Shown in pieces: positions 38,401 through 48,528 of a stretch of 64,000 nucleotides of DNA (position 1 is its first letter; every line of letters starts with the position of its first letter). This DNA comes from Pelecanus crispus (taxonomy: Eukaryota > Chordata > Aves > Pelecaniformes > Pelecanidae), in the NCBI RefSeq assembly GCF_030463565.1, contig NC_134646.1, positions 42,589,240-42,653,239 on the forward strand, given 5' to 3'. The position numbers and the translations under genes are program-made. The notes under the pieces were generated by a model. The model was not told the origin of the DNA. It ran no database searches and was given only the letters and a program-made list of their open reading frames with translations.

Positions 38401-38620
38401 TCACTTCTCAGTCTAACAGCAACATTTGTTCATAGACGAAGGGTGAATAGGTCTAGGAGTAGTAATATCATTGTTACAGTTTATTATACTTACATTATCA
38501 TATAATTGACAAAGAAACTATGTTCACCAGCTACCAATGTCTAGAATGATAAGTGATCTTCTTCAGCTCCTATGCAAGTCAAACACAGGTTTGCTGTCGA
38601 CTTTGACAAGGAGCAGCCTC
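35481..38620. other. AT-rich intergenic sequence, no gene seen
   Basis: No exon or repeat family recognised. There is a short GT/TG-rich patch at about 37138-37162. Minor open frames are background. Confidence 0.55.
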
Positions 38621-38665
38621 TTACAAAGTTGAGAATCGAACCCCGAATGCTTTACCAACTTGTAA
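38621..38665. repeat. Hairpin with a tRNA B-box-like loop
   Basis: TTACAAAGTT (38621-38630) and AACTTGTAA (38657-38665) form an inverted repeat with one bulged base. The loop, read on the minus strand, contains GGGGTTCGATTCTC, close to the Pol III B-box consensus. It is preceded by AGTTGGTAAAGC, which resembles the end of an A-box and D-arm. The two boxes almost touch, so this cannot be a normal tRNA. It might be a remnant of a tRNA-derived SINE or a chance match. Confidence 0.3.
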
Positions 38666-41600
38666 AAATAAACTACAAACTTCAAACCAAACAGCTTTTA
38701 GCTGGTTTTTTGCATGCTAGACAATAAAGTAAATCAAACAAAATCAAGCTGGCAAACATTTAGATGTCAGTTTTTCATCTGGCAGTCTCTCTCTATCTTC
38801 TGAAGAACTGCAAGCTAAGCTCTGCTAAGCCCAGAGCTCACAGACTTTGTTTTTTAATTAAGTGGAGGGCAGGATGCCTCCTCAGACTTGGAATGCAGCT
38901 GGGTTCAGACAAGTGAATATTTAATATGACCTCCTATACTAACCTCCTATACCTTCTAACTTTGAACATTGCTTTAACAATTAAGCTCTTCTGGCCCTGT
39001 GTTTAAATAGCTGTCCACAGCTACTGCAAATTGATTTATTGCTTGATGAGGATCAGGGATGCTGAGCAAACACAGAACAGTTTCTAATTTAAGTAGTGCA
39101 CCACTGGTTTTGTTGTTGTTGCTTGATTACTTGTTTTAACATCAGTATGTGTTCTCAGGGTAGTATTATGCTCTTCTGCACTTTTAAGAGCATTACAAAT
39201 GGAGATGGCGTAACACACATGATGTTATCAGCAGAGTAAGGTGGGGTATCTAATATTAAAATCCCCTGACACTATCTATAAACAATAGATACTGTTTAAG
39301 TTATCTTCGCTTAATTGTAAGGATTTGGCATGACATTTTCTATGCTAAGTATCTGCTACAAGCTGATTTTTAGTTTAAATTTCTTGTTCTTTAGCCTTCC
39401 TTTTAGAATATGAGCTTAAATTATCCAGGTATTTGAAAAATGAAACTTGCAAATATATGGGTTTGCTCCTAATTAAAAATCATAGCAGTATTTTCTGAAG
39501 GGCTTCAGTATGCTTAGCCTGTAGGAAATGTAGTTAAATCTTGAGCGGGAGGAGGAGAGTGTTAGCCCTTATGTCAAGGGGTGTATCCTTTTTTGCCTTT
39601 AACATGACTATGGTCTTAAGTATCACCACAGTCAGCCTTGAACACATGCTGTTTTAGCAGCTCTCTTACCCAAGCATCTCACCTGCAGTGACATTTTCCA
39701 TGATCATTTTGAGCTGTGCCTTGCTTGGATCTGGAACTTGAGAAGTGATGATTTCACATGTTCAATGCATCTCCGTTGTACCTATGGGATGAGGAGGGCA
39801 AGGCTATCTGACTTGAATAGACGGGGAAGAAGAACTGATTTTGCAGCATGGTAGAGCTGGCACAAAGCTCCTGAGAAACTGAATGTGGGATGTGATTAGA
39901 AGAAATCAGCAATGGGAATGGTGGATGTATTTGGGGACAATTAAGTTGTTTGCATAAGGAAACTGCACCTGAGAAGTAACAGTGAAAGGGAAAAGGTAGA
40001 TGGAGGGTTGCAGACAAGCAAAGCTGCCTGAACAGCAAGGTAAGGGCTAGAGCTAGGATAACTCTGTAACTGTGAAATAAGGTCAAGGAGCAAGACCAAC
40101 TTTGTGGTGCATACCTGGAGTAAAGAAGAGACAAGGAGGGTGAATGTTAGCATAACTGGAAGTTAAATCAGGTGAGAAGGCAGAAGAAAAGGATCAACTA
40201 GATAATGGGAGTAAAAACAAAACAACAAAAAAACCGACGCTGCACAGCTGAAGATGAATCTGAGAGCGAGGAGGCCCAGAGTAAGACTAAAGAAAAGTGC
40301 AACTACGACAGCTGGAACTGGGATGAGAATCAAATATTAGCATTAACTAGATACGAAAAACAAAACTGGGATGAACAGCCAAGGCTGAAGAGAGAATGAA
40401 GACAGGTTAGAAATAACAAGCCAAGATAAGGCAAAACATGGACATGGCAAGCAAGCAGATGGGAGTGTGCTATTAAAAAACACCCTCTCCCAGAGTTTGG
40501 AAGGGATCCCAAGATTCGCTGTCCCTCTTCTGCCAGTAATAACTGTGAAATCCAGTGGTGAAGAGACAAACATCTTTTCAAATGCTGGGCCAAACATGGG
40601 ACTACCTACTCGTGCTAACAGGTACTGCATGGAGGAGCAGAAGATTCAAAGCAGTGGATAAATTATGTGGGTGTCATTAATGATGGGGCTGTTGCTGGTA
40701 GGAGTCTGGTCATGTTTATTCTAGAAACTGAAGGAAGTATTGAAGAAAAGGAATTAGGGGAAGAGAAATGGTGTCTACAGTCTTCAGAGAGCTGAACAGC
40801 TTGAAATTTGTCTTAGCCCTTGCCTCTGCCACAGACTTCCTTGATAAAGCTGGTTCAAGGCTTTTAAATGACACTTCTTGCTAATTATTTGCTTCTCATT
40901 TTCAGATGCCTGAAAACTCCAGGGTTTGATTAGAAGTAGTTCTGGATACTCAGTGAATAAAATTACTGCAACTGAAACCAGTGGGAACCCGGCCTTGAAG
41001 AAATAAGGTTTTCTATAGTGCCAAGTCCTGACAGGTCTACAAGATATCAAACCAGGCAATCTGTAACTGTTTCCCATATGTAATATTCATATCCTGTCAC
41101 AATATCCCCTCATCTGGGGGGTGTATTATGAAACTAAACTAATTAATATTTTTGAAGCACATGAATACTGTAGCAACAAGCTCCATAAAAAGCCCATGAG
41201 GAAATTAATAACTCTGTATGCAGAGTAGGATCTGCATAAGTGTGTAACAAATAAAGCATGGGGCATGCTTTCAAAAATAAACCAGAAAACATAATATCGA
41301 AGGGCTTCTTGTTAATTAAGCACCGAGATCTGTAGAAAAAAATGTATGTGAACATAAAATGGACAACTTTCATAATACATGAGTGTGGGAGAGAATGGAG
41401 AAACAAGGTTTCACAGGTGAGCTCACTGCTGTTAAGATCGTGAGTGCTTGATTTTTAACTTCAAAAGTTTAATTGTAGTTTATATAGTATATATTTACGA
41501 GTGTGTATATGCCTGTTTGTCTATTACTGTAGTCAGTCTGTTTGCCACAATGCACTTTCAGCATCAGTATTTGCCTATAGAATAACAATGAGAACTGGGA

Positions 41601-42700
41601 ACTACTTAAACATAGTTTCAGCTGTTTCAGACGCTCTGTAGGTACCTTAGAGACAAGGAATGGGATTATCAGGAGATGAAAGCAGGAAGGTAACCTGCTC
41701 CCGCTGAACTTTACTGTGTTAGCGTCCTGAAAAATCCCACGAGTCCCAAGGAGCTGACCAGCCATGGTCTTCAGCCTTCAAAGCCTAAGGCATGTGCTGA
41801 GCTCAATGTTTGTGAATAAGCCCATTGTGTCCACCCACCTAAAACTCCACACAAGATGGAGGCCTAAGCAGGAGACAGATAGCCAAAGAATGAGGAGGAG
41901 GTGTGAGCAATGATGTTTCAGATGTGGGTTTTTTTAGTTCTGTGATTGTGTCTGTCTTTCTTACATACTTGTCCTTTTTTTTTTTTTGTAGTGTGGTTTT
42001 TTTTTTTTTTGTGTGTGTGTGTGGGAAGAGCAGAAAAGCCTCCAGCCTCCTGGATAAAAAAAAAAAAAAAAACCAAACAAACAAATCACCACCACTTAAC
42101 ATAACTGCATTTACCATTATCTGTGCCCCTGTAATATACCCCCAAACCAGGAAATTTCAAGGAAAAGGGAAAATGCTTGGAGTTTTTGTTGTTGCTGTTG
42201 TTGTGTTCCTTTGGTTGGTTTCCTTCCAGCTTAAGCATTCTGTCTTCCTGGCTATGTGTTCGTTTCTTTGGAAACGGCTGTAGGATGGATTTTTGATTGA
42301 CTGCGTTGTCAGATGGATTATCAGATATGTGAGCTTTTTGGAATGGTAGACATGAATGTGTGATAAGAAAAAAATATTTTGTACTTAAAATATTTCAAAA
42401 TTTTGCATCATGAAAGAAGCTAGATTGAATATTTAACAGGTTACTTAGGGGGAAAGTTTATTTAAAAAAAAAACAAACCACCACCAACTGGTTTGGTTAC
42501 TAGGAAAAAAATTCTCTTAATACAAGGAAAGGTTTTTACTAATGTGACTGATGGGAATATTAATAACTAAGCAATGTAGAATAGTTTCTGCAGAGCTGCA
42601 ACGCTTATTTTAAACAGTAATTCTAATGTGTAGCTGCTCTGGCTTACAAGCAGAAACAGCTTTTACCCTGACCTATACACACATTTATTTGTTACGGCAC
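38666..42700. other. Gene-poor sequence with a purine-rich stretch
   Basis: About 39.75-40.45 kb is strongly purine-rich on the plus strand, which creates long open frames (minus 39754-40134; plus 40205-40399, reading AEDESESEEAQSKTKEK). I see no domain or splice context that supports a gene. Around 40.80-41.05 kb the text resembles decayed amniote interspersed repeats (TTGCCTCTGCCACAGACTTC), but I could not assign a family. Confidence 0.45.
41975..42072. repeat. Homopolymer cluster: T run, T run, (GT)n, A run
   Basis: T runs at 41975-41987 and 41997-42010 lead into a (GT)n tract to about 42022. An A run follows at 42056-42072. The T and A runs could pair as a hairpin. The overlapping open frames on both strands (41839-42117 - and 41903-42283 +) are artefacts of these tracts. 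Confidence 0.85.
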
Positions 42701-42871
42701 TTACGTGCCCGGATTTCTGCATGATTCCCATCTAGCATTTCTGAGTTTGTTTCCTGTCTTAGTCAGCGCTCTGCAAGGCCAGCTGTCCTCAAGGCTGCGA
42801 GCGGTTGGTGCTGCTCCGCTAGTGCTGGTGATGCTGAGGTCGGGGGCAGATTGCTGGCTGGAGGCTGAGGG

Positions 42872-42879
42872 TGACGTCA
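42872..42879. promoter_or_regulatory. Perfect CRE palindrome TGACGTCA
   Basis: A full CREB/ATF-type site (GGGTGACGTCAGTG context) in the GC-moderate zone about 3.3 kb upstream of the TLL1 start codon. It lies 12 bases from the tandem motif at 42891-42952. Binding is inferred from the consensus only. Confidence 0.5.
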
Positions 42880-42890
42880 GTGCCTACCTT

Positions 42891-42952
42891 GCTGGGAGAG
42901 TTAATCTCCCGCTGGAGAGAGAGACTCTAATAATCTCCTCGCTGGGGAGACT
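42891..42952. repeat. Tandem AATCTCC/GCTGG motif with internal hairpin
   Basis: TAATCTCCCGCTGGAGAGA starts at 42902 and TAATCTCCTCGCTGGGGAGA at 42931, a 29-base period. A partial third GCTGGGAGAG lies at 42891. GGGAGA and TCTCCC (42894-42910) form a perfect 6-bp stem. The TAATC core resembles K50 homeodomain (OTX/PITX-type) sites. A cis-regulatory role is inference. Confidence 0.55.
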
Positions 42953-44494
42953 GGCGTGTTAAGGATCGCACGTTGTACGTTCCTCTTCTGAGGCTGTAAA
43001 GCAATCGGCAAAGTCAGTGTTTCTACAGCTCTATTGACAACCACACGTGCTTGTTAGAGATTGTTTCTTTTTGGGGTTGAGGCGCATAGGTGCAGGAAAG
43101 AAAATGAACTTTTGAAAGGCGTGCACGTACGAAACGAGACCGAGCGGAATAACAAAACCATGTTAGGGCAGTCCAATATGTGGAATGAGCATGTAATTAA
43201 TGACTCTGTAAGATAAACTATCTCCTTTGTGGGCATACATAACAGAAACCAGATTTTTGATTGGATCAAACTGGCTTCTTTAGCAAAACACAGCCCACCA
43301 AACCATGACGCTGTGCAAGTGAAGTAGTCATCAGCCTCGACACTGCTCTGATGGGCTGACAGGGAAGGGTCTCCGATAACTTTGCTGGAGTCAGTTCCAA
43401 CTGTCTGGGGTGGCTGGTCACAGAAATTACCTTGAGGAAGAGGGGAAAGGAAAAGGCCATGAGTTTCTCGGGCTTTTCTGCGATCTGGCGTGTGGTGCTT
43501 TTCGTGGGCCTCGTGACACAGAGCGAACTGCCGGGACAGAGAACAGTTACTGCTTGCTGAAGGCTGCAGCCTTTCGGTGGCAGCTACTCATTCCTTGGCG
43601 TTCAACTTCGGTGCAACAAGACTGAGTTGGGAGTAATGTGGACACAACCTGGATGCCAAAAACGTAAGGAAGCACGACACATGGATGCTTCAAAGCCACT
43701 GACGTTACGCGGTGCTGGACTCGTTGACCCGCTCTGTTATTAAGCTCTGTTATTACCCCTTCTTAACCGACCTTTCCAGTTTTAACGGTATGAACTGCTG
43801 AGAGTTCCTATCTATAGCAACACTAACCCTTCATTGGCAGGAGGGCAAGGGCAGGCGGAGCGACTTCGGGCAGGCAGCACAGCGTTTGGCTTGCCCTCCC
43901 CCCCCCCCCCAGGTTTTGGGAGCAGCTCAGCGGCGATAGCAAATAGTGCCTACCCGGAGTTTGCGTAATCTGCCGTTCACCGCGCCCCAGTCCCCCCCCC
44001 GCGCCCGCGGAGGGAAGGGGTGCGCAGGGCGGCTGCCCGGGAGCCGCTGCGCCCCGAGGCAGCGGTGAGGGGCGCGCCGCGCCGCCGGCTCTGCCTGCGC
44101 TCCTGGCACAGCCGGGGGAAGGGACTAGCTCCGGATTTCCACCCCTGCGACAAGGGGAAGGCGGCCGGGAAGTGCTGCGGGGAGAGCGAGCCTGTGCGGG
44201 CTCCGACGGGAGGGAAAGACGCAGCCACTTCTTCGCGGCAGCCCTTTCAAAAGTCCGTGTTAAATGTGACACCCCGGCGAAATGGGAGCAGCAGAAACTC
44301 CCCGCTACCCACCCCTCCTTCCCCCCCTCCCCGCCCTTTTCCATGGAAACTCGTAAAAGGAGGAGGAGTAGAGTTTGCTACGGAAAAGTCTCACCTTAGT
44401 CTGAAACAGTTTCAGGCGTTTCTGCAGGATTGGAGCTGCCCGTCTCAGGGGAGGGGAGGAGGCAGGCAGGCAGGGAGGGAGCTCTTTAGCTACC

Positions 44495-44505
44495 TATATA
44501 TATAA
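44495..44505 (+). promoter_or_regulatory. TLL1: TATA-like element upstream of TLL1
   Basis: TATATATATAA sits at the upstream flank of the leader region and is followed by a T run (44506-44517). If used, transcription would start about 25-35 bases downstream, near 44530, giving a leader of roughly 1.7 kb with many upstream ATGs. Such a long leader is unusual, so a start closer to the ATG within the island is equally possible. Confidence 0.3.
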
Positions 44506-45388
44506 TTTTTTTTTTTTCCCGCTTGATCTTATTTTATTCCAGCAGCACGTATCTCCACCCCTCCTCCCTCCTCCCCCCTCCCTCTCCAGGTTGATCGGCT
44601 GAAATGAGGCTTTGCGCGCTGATCCCTCCTCGGGCTTTAAAACAAAACCCGGCCCCGCGCAGCCGGCAGCGGCTCGGGGCGCCTCGGCGCTGAAGCGCGG
44701 CGGGCGCAGCAGGACACCGCGGAGCGGGGCGGCGGCTCCCGCGGAAACTTCGCTTGGAAAATAAACCTCCAGCACTTTCCTGGAGATCCACGTGAGAACA
44801 GGAAAGCCCGACTGCAAGATCTCGGCGCTGCTGCTGCTGCCTGCTGCAATTTTACTTTTTGCTTGCCTTGATTATTTTTTTTTTTTTTTTCTGTTTGTTT
44901 GTTTGTTCTTACTTTCATTTTGGAACCGGTTCCCAGCTGCTTGGCTGAACTTCTGGAGACCAATGGACCTTTTATACTGCCTTCCTCTGTTTTAAACAAA
45001 CTATGGACGCTTAAACTTTTCTCTTTCCCCCTCCCCCTCGCTCCTTAACCCCCACCCGTCAGCTCATGGGGCTAACACTGCAAAGCAGCCGCAGCAGAGG
45101 GAGAAATACACAGCCACTGATTTATTTTCCCGTCTCCTAAATTGCAGTTAATTCTTCTCATCGTCCTCCTCATCACCCATTCTCTCGAGCTTTTTCGGCT
45201 GCCGGGTGTCGATCTGTGCATTGTTTTAGCTGATCTCGATTCTTTTGTTGTTGTTGTTGAAATGCCATGCACTGCTTATCTGGAGAGAAAGCTATATGGA
45301 GATAGAGGCATATAGTGAATGCGCGTGTGTTTCCATAAGACTATCAAGGGAGCAGATCAGAAGCAGCCCGGATCCTGACCCTGACTGT

Positions 45389-45400
45389 ATGAATAAGTAA
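45389..45400 (+). other. Minimal upstream ORF (ATG AAT AAG TAA)
   Basis: A three-codon upstream ORF in the putative TLL1 leader, about 810 bases before the main ATG, immediately followed by another short uORF. It matters only if transcription starts upstream of it. Confidence 0.35.
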
Positions 45401-45405
45401 GCAGG

Positions 45406-45426
45406 ATGCTGACGACTGTGTGTTAG
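45406..45426 (+). other. Short upstream ORF encoding MLTTVC
   Basis: Six codons and a TAG, just after the minimal uORF. The ATG has G at +4 absent and a fair -3 context (A at 45403). It would be expected to reduce downstream initiation if included in the mRNA. Confidence 0.35.
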
Positions 45427-45599
45427 TTGCCTGTAAGGTTTTCGTAAGTTAAAGGGGGACGGAGGAGGGGGGGGACAGACCAGAGACAGAGCTTAGAGTA
45501 AGTGTTTGTGCGGAGGGAGGGAAGCTCTGACACTTTTCTCTGCTCCCTCCAGCATAGCTGCTGCCTCCCATCACTAGGGCTCCGCGGTTTGCTCTAGTG

Positions 45600-45668
45600 C
45601 CCCCCCCCCCCCCCCCCCCCGCTCCCTTTTCTTTCCTTCCTTCTTTCTTTCTTTCTCCCCCTCTCCCC
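45600..45668 (+). repeat. C21 run and pyrimidine tract in the TLL1 leader region
   Basis: An uninterrupted run of 21 C (45600-45620) is followed by a nearly pure CT tract (TTTCTTTCCTTCCTTCTTTC and similar) to about 45668. The opposite strand is a long G run plus a purine tract, able to form G-quadruplex or triplex structures. Long C homopolymers are also prone to sequencing and assembly length errors. Confidence 0.9.
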
Positions 45669-45959
45669 GTGGTAGTTTGCTGATGTGCAGCCCGGATCCA
45701 TCTTCTGGCAGCAGCAGCGGGACCGGGGTCGGCGGCGCGGCGGGCAGCGGGGCGCGGGCCGGGCGCGGAGCGGGACGCGGGCAGCGGCCGCCGCCGCCTC
45801 CTCCTCCGCGGGAAGTTTGGCTGGGGTTTGACAGAGGCGAGGGGACGCCCTGACAGACAGGATCTCCCGGCCTGAGTCCACCCCCTGCGCCCACCCACGC
45901 ACCCGGCGACTTCTCCCCGGCGAGGTGGCGGGCTGGGGGCAGGAGGGGCAGCGGCGCTC

Positions 45960-46004
45960 ATGCTCCCAACTCCGTGTTGCGCCCGCCTGACTGGGGCTAC
46001 CTAG
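45960..46004 (+). other. Upstream ORF of 14 codons closest to the TLL1 start
   Basis: ATG at 45960 opens a frame reading MLPTPCCARLTGAT and stops at a TAG ending at 46004, about 207 bases before the TLL1 ATG. It is the last stand-alone uORF seen before the main start. Effect on translation is inferred and depends on the real 5' end. Confidence 0.4.
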
Positions 46005-46211
46005 GGAGCACCGTCTCTCCGAAGAGCCTCCAGGTGGAGAAGGAAAAAAAAAAAAAAACCCAACCAAACGAACAAAAACCCCAAACCCTACCCCCCCAAA
46101 AGCCCCGTGGCTCCTCCATCCCTTACCCTCCTTTCCCAAGCCGGCGTGGACAGCTGAACCGGCCGCCTAATTCATCTGCACCCTGCCCGCCACCTCTCTG
46201 CCCGAGGGAGG

Positions 46212-46368
46212 ATGAAAATGCTTTGCTGGAGGATGGCACTGTGGCTGGCCGGGTGGACTGTCTGTGCGAAGCCTTCCTCCTGCTCTGGCCTTGACTATGA
46301 CTACACTTACGATTTCACCGAAGAGGATAAAGCCGAGGCGATAGATTATAAGGATCCTTGCAAAGCCG
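46212..46368 (+). CDS. TLL1: TLL1 (tolloid-like 1), first coding exon
   Basis: This exon encodes the N-terminus of TLL1, a secreted zinc metalloprotease of the BMP1/tolloid family. The mature enzyme has an astacin catalytic domain, CUB and EGF modules, cleaves chordin and procollagens, and acts outside the cell in BMP signalling and heart and matrix development. The exon gives 52 full codons plus one base: a signal peptide (K2, R7, then hydrophobic [12 protein letters not shown], likely cleaved soon after) and the start of the prodomain, [20 protein letters not shown] followed by KDPCKA, the hallmark of TLL1. It ends in a phase-1 splice donor, G|GTAAGT. ATG 46212 has A at -3. A second in-frame ATG lies at 46218. 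Most of the protein, including the HExxH catalytic motif, is encoded beyond the window. BMP1 and TLL2 are alternatives, but the LDYDYT...IDYKDPCKA pattern favours TLL1. Confidence 0.93.
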
Positions 46369-46374
46369 GTAAGT
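46369..46374 (+). other. TLL1: TLL1 exon 1 splice donor
   Basis: GTAAGT directly follows the last exon base (GCCG|GTAAGT), a strong U2-type donor. The phase-1 break splits an alanine or glycine codon and fits the known family boundary, where the next exon continues with an A-V-F-W-G-type sequence. Confidence 0.9.
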
Positions 46375-47000
46375 GACTTCCACGTCTAATACAGCTCCCC
46401 ACCCCCTCCCCAGATGGTGACTTTGTTCTCGGCTTCATTTACGGCGGGGTGCGTGAGGGGGGAGTCCCGGGCTCACCTGCTCCCTCCCGGGGCAGCAGCG
46501 ACAAGCGGAGCCGGAGCCCCCGCGCCCGGCTCCCTCACCTGGGGAAGGTACCCGGGACCCGCTTTTCTGGCACTTCCCACTTCCCCACCGCCTCCGGCTT
46601 GGGTGGGAGCGGGGTGCGGCGGCGGGCGGGGATGGAGCGGCTGCCTCTGCTGCGCGTCCCCGGCGGCGTCCTGCCGGCTCCGCGGCCGGCACACGCCGCC
46701 GCCGGGGACGCGGAAGTTGCAGAGGGCATTTCGGCGGGGCTCAAAGGTTTCCAGGCGGGACCGTGCCCCGCAGCACCAGCCGGGAGCCCGGAGCGGGCGG
46801 GCGGGGCCCCGCAGGCGGCGCCGGAGGGTGGCGGCGGCGGCGGCGGCTCCTCCCGGGGCCCTGCCCGCCCCCGCGGCGGGAGCGGGGGCCGCTGGCCGCG
46901 GGCTCGCTCTCGCCTTCCTCCACCGCAACCTGTCGCCCCCCGGCCAGGCACCCCCGCTCCTGGGGCGGGCCCGGGGCGGGCCCTCGGCGCCGGCCGCCTC

Positions 47001-47014
47001 ATGAATATGTATGC
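47001..47014. promoter_or_regulatory. POU-dimer-like site in GC-rich intron start
   Basis: ATGAATATGTATGC lies inside very GC-rich DNA and matches the palindromic POU/octamer MORE element (ATGCATATGCAT) at most positions. A GATAAG motif follows at 47015-47020. Function is inferred. Confidence 0.35.
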
Positions 47015-47080
47015 GATAAGCGCGCAGCCCGAGCGGGAGGGGACGGCGGAGGGGGTGCATGGCAGGGCAAGGCGCGGGGG

Positions 47081-47118
47081 GCTGACTGCCTGACTGACTG
47101 ACTGACTGCCTGCCTGCG
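47081..47118. repeat. (TGAC/TGCC)n tetranucleotide repeat
   Basis: GACTGCCTGACTGACTGACT continues as ACTGCCTGCCTGCGG, an impure tetranucleotide repeat in the first part of TLL1 intron 1. Confidence 0.9.
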
Positions 47119-48463
47119 GCGTTTTCAGCCCTGCGGGTCCACGCGTGCGTGGCTTACAGCCCGGCTAGCGTGCGGTGCGGTGCGGGTCGGTCTTCTACAG
47201 CGTGTGCTGTGGGGCCGCTGCCGTGCCCCCTGCCCGCTCCGCGCCTGACCGGCCCCTGCGCGGGGAGCGGGGAGCTACAGCCTCTTCGCACCTTGCAGAG
47301 CCAACGAGTACTTTTTTTCTAGAACGTTTATCTTACTGATTTAGGACTTCAGCCTCCTTAATGCCAGGTACAGCTCTTCGTCCGTTAAAGTTATCAGCAG
47401 CCTTCTCACTGACCTCAGGAACAGGGTTCACTTGTATTTCAGCGGGCAAGCCTGTCTCGATGATGCTTTGCTTTTTTTTTTTTCTCCCCCAAATGTGTTA
47501 CGAACGACAGTGGTGGTCCATTCCCAACAGCTCTATTGTTAAATAAGTGCTCAGATCTTCCAGCAGCCTCCTTTGCATTAATTAGTTATTTTATATTCTG
47601 AAAACTAGTTCAGCCAAAGGTTGTGTTCACTATGTCTGTGTGGTTTTGTTTAATTTATTGAGGAGAATGTGGTGAACATATATGCCAAATATGCAGACAC
47701 TGTGTTTTTCTAATCACAAAAATATTTTGTTCCTAAGTGTGAATTGTTAGGTCTTCCTTGCTTACAACTGAGGAATGCTCAAGTTCAAAAAGAGTAGAAG
47801 CGACTGCAAACAAAATATTTTTTCCCCAATTAGCACTCACAAATAAGTAAGCGAGTCATCATAGTTATCTTAAGCTCTTTTCTTCTGGTCTGTTAATTGT
47901 TTAGGAAGATTCATATGCATAATTTTATATAATAAAAAATACATGTGTTTGCTATCAGTTTGCTGTGGGATTTTTTTAGTACTCCGTGTTTCATAGTGGA
48001 AGTAATTAAAAATTATAATTCATGACAATAAGTGTTTTAAGGTTATGCATGGCAGAAAGACAACAGTACGAGACCGCAATATGATCAGCGTTGACAATTC
48101 TCTGCCATCATTTTGTTCTGTTTTGTTTGGAGAAAAACAGCTTGGAAAGTTTGGTCTATTCAAATATTTTGTGGAAGTTCTTGCTGCTGCTTCTTCACAA
48201 GGTGCTGAGATACTACTGTGACGAGAGACAGTAGATGCATGAAGAGTTAGTTGTGTGTACTTCCCATTAGTCTCAAAAGCATTCGCTTTGAGGTTTTCTA
48301 TTCAGTAAATAGCCCAGTCATTTTTTTTGTGCATAGTAGTTCTTCAGAAATGAAAACGTATGTCACCACTGCACACTGGATTTGAACTACTTACCAATTG
48401 TTTTTAACAAAAATTAGAAAGTTCTGTAAGTATGAATAAAAGTGATCCTCCAACAGTAATGTT

Positions 48464-48528
48464 AGGTTAATGGTTGGACTGGATGATCTTAAAGGTCTTT
48501 TCCAACCTAAATGATTCTATGATTCTAT
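48464..48528 (+). mobile_element. CR1 LINE, extreme 3' tail fragment
   Basis: A 65-bp plus-strand remnant of the CR1 3' UTR: GGTTGGACTGGATGATCTT, AAAGGTCTTTTCCAACCT, then ATGATTCTATGATTCTAT. It lies in TLL1 intron 1 in sense orientation. It is a very short 5'-truncated insertion. Confidence 0.93.

Larger units (their letters stand above)
43830..47300. promoter_or_regulatory. TLL1: TLL1 promoter CpG island
   Basis: A long GC- and CpG-rich region enclosing the first coding exon of TLL1 and the start of intron 1. GC content is highest at 43.98-44.25 kb, 44.64-44.76 kb, 45.70-45.95 kb and 46.45-47.08 kb. Many long overlapping frames on both strands (such as those at 46414-47093 and 45449-46139) result from scarce stop codons in GC-rich DNA. 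Developmental genes such as TLL1 typically have island promoters. The exact transcription start cannot be set from sequence alone. Confidence 0.85.

Noticed and set aside
38621..38665. A functional tRNA gene
   Set aside because: The A-box-like and B-box-like parts almost touch, leaving no anticodon arm, and the acceptor stem is missing.
45449..46139. Minus-strand frames of 170-181 codons antisense to the TLL1 leader
   Set aside because: They run through the poly-C and CT tracts (poly-G, KKERKKE-type residues) and are composition artefacts; no splice or promoter signal supports an antisense protein.
45974..46294. 106-codon plus-strand frame overlapping the TLL1 start in another frame
   Set aside because: It does not begin at an ATG, includes a poly-lysine run from an A tract, and the TLL1 frame clearly explains the exon.
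46414..47101. Long overlapping open frames (up to 214 codons) on both strands right after TLL1 exon 1
   Set aside because: They lie in extremely GC-rich DNA where stop codons are rare, encode low-complexity Pro/Gly/Ala/Arg strings, and occur in several frames at once.
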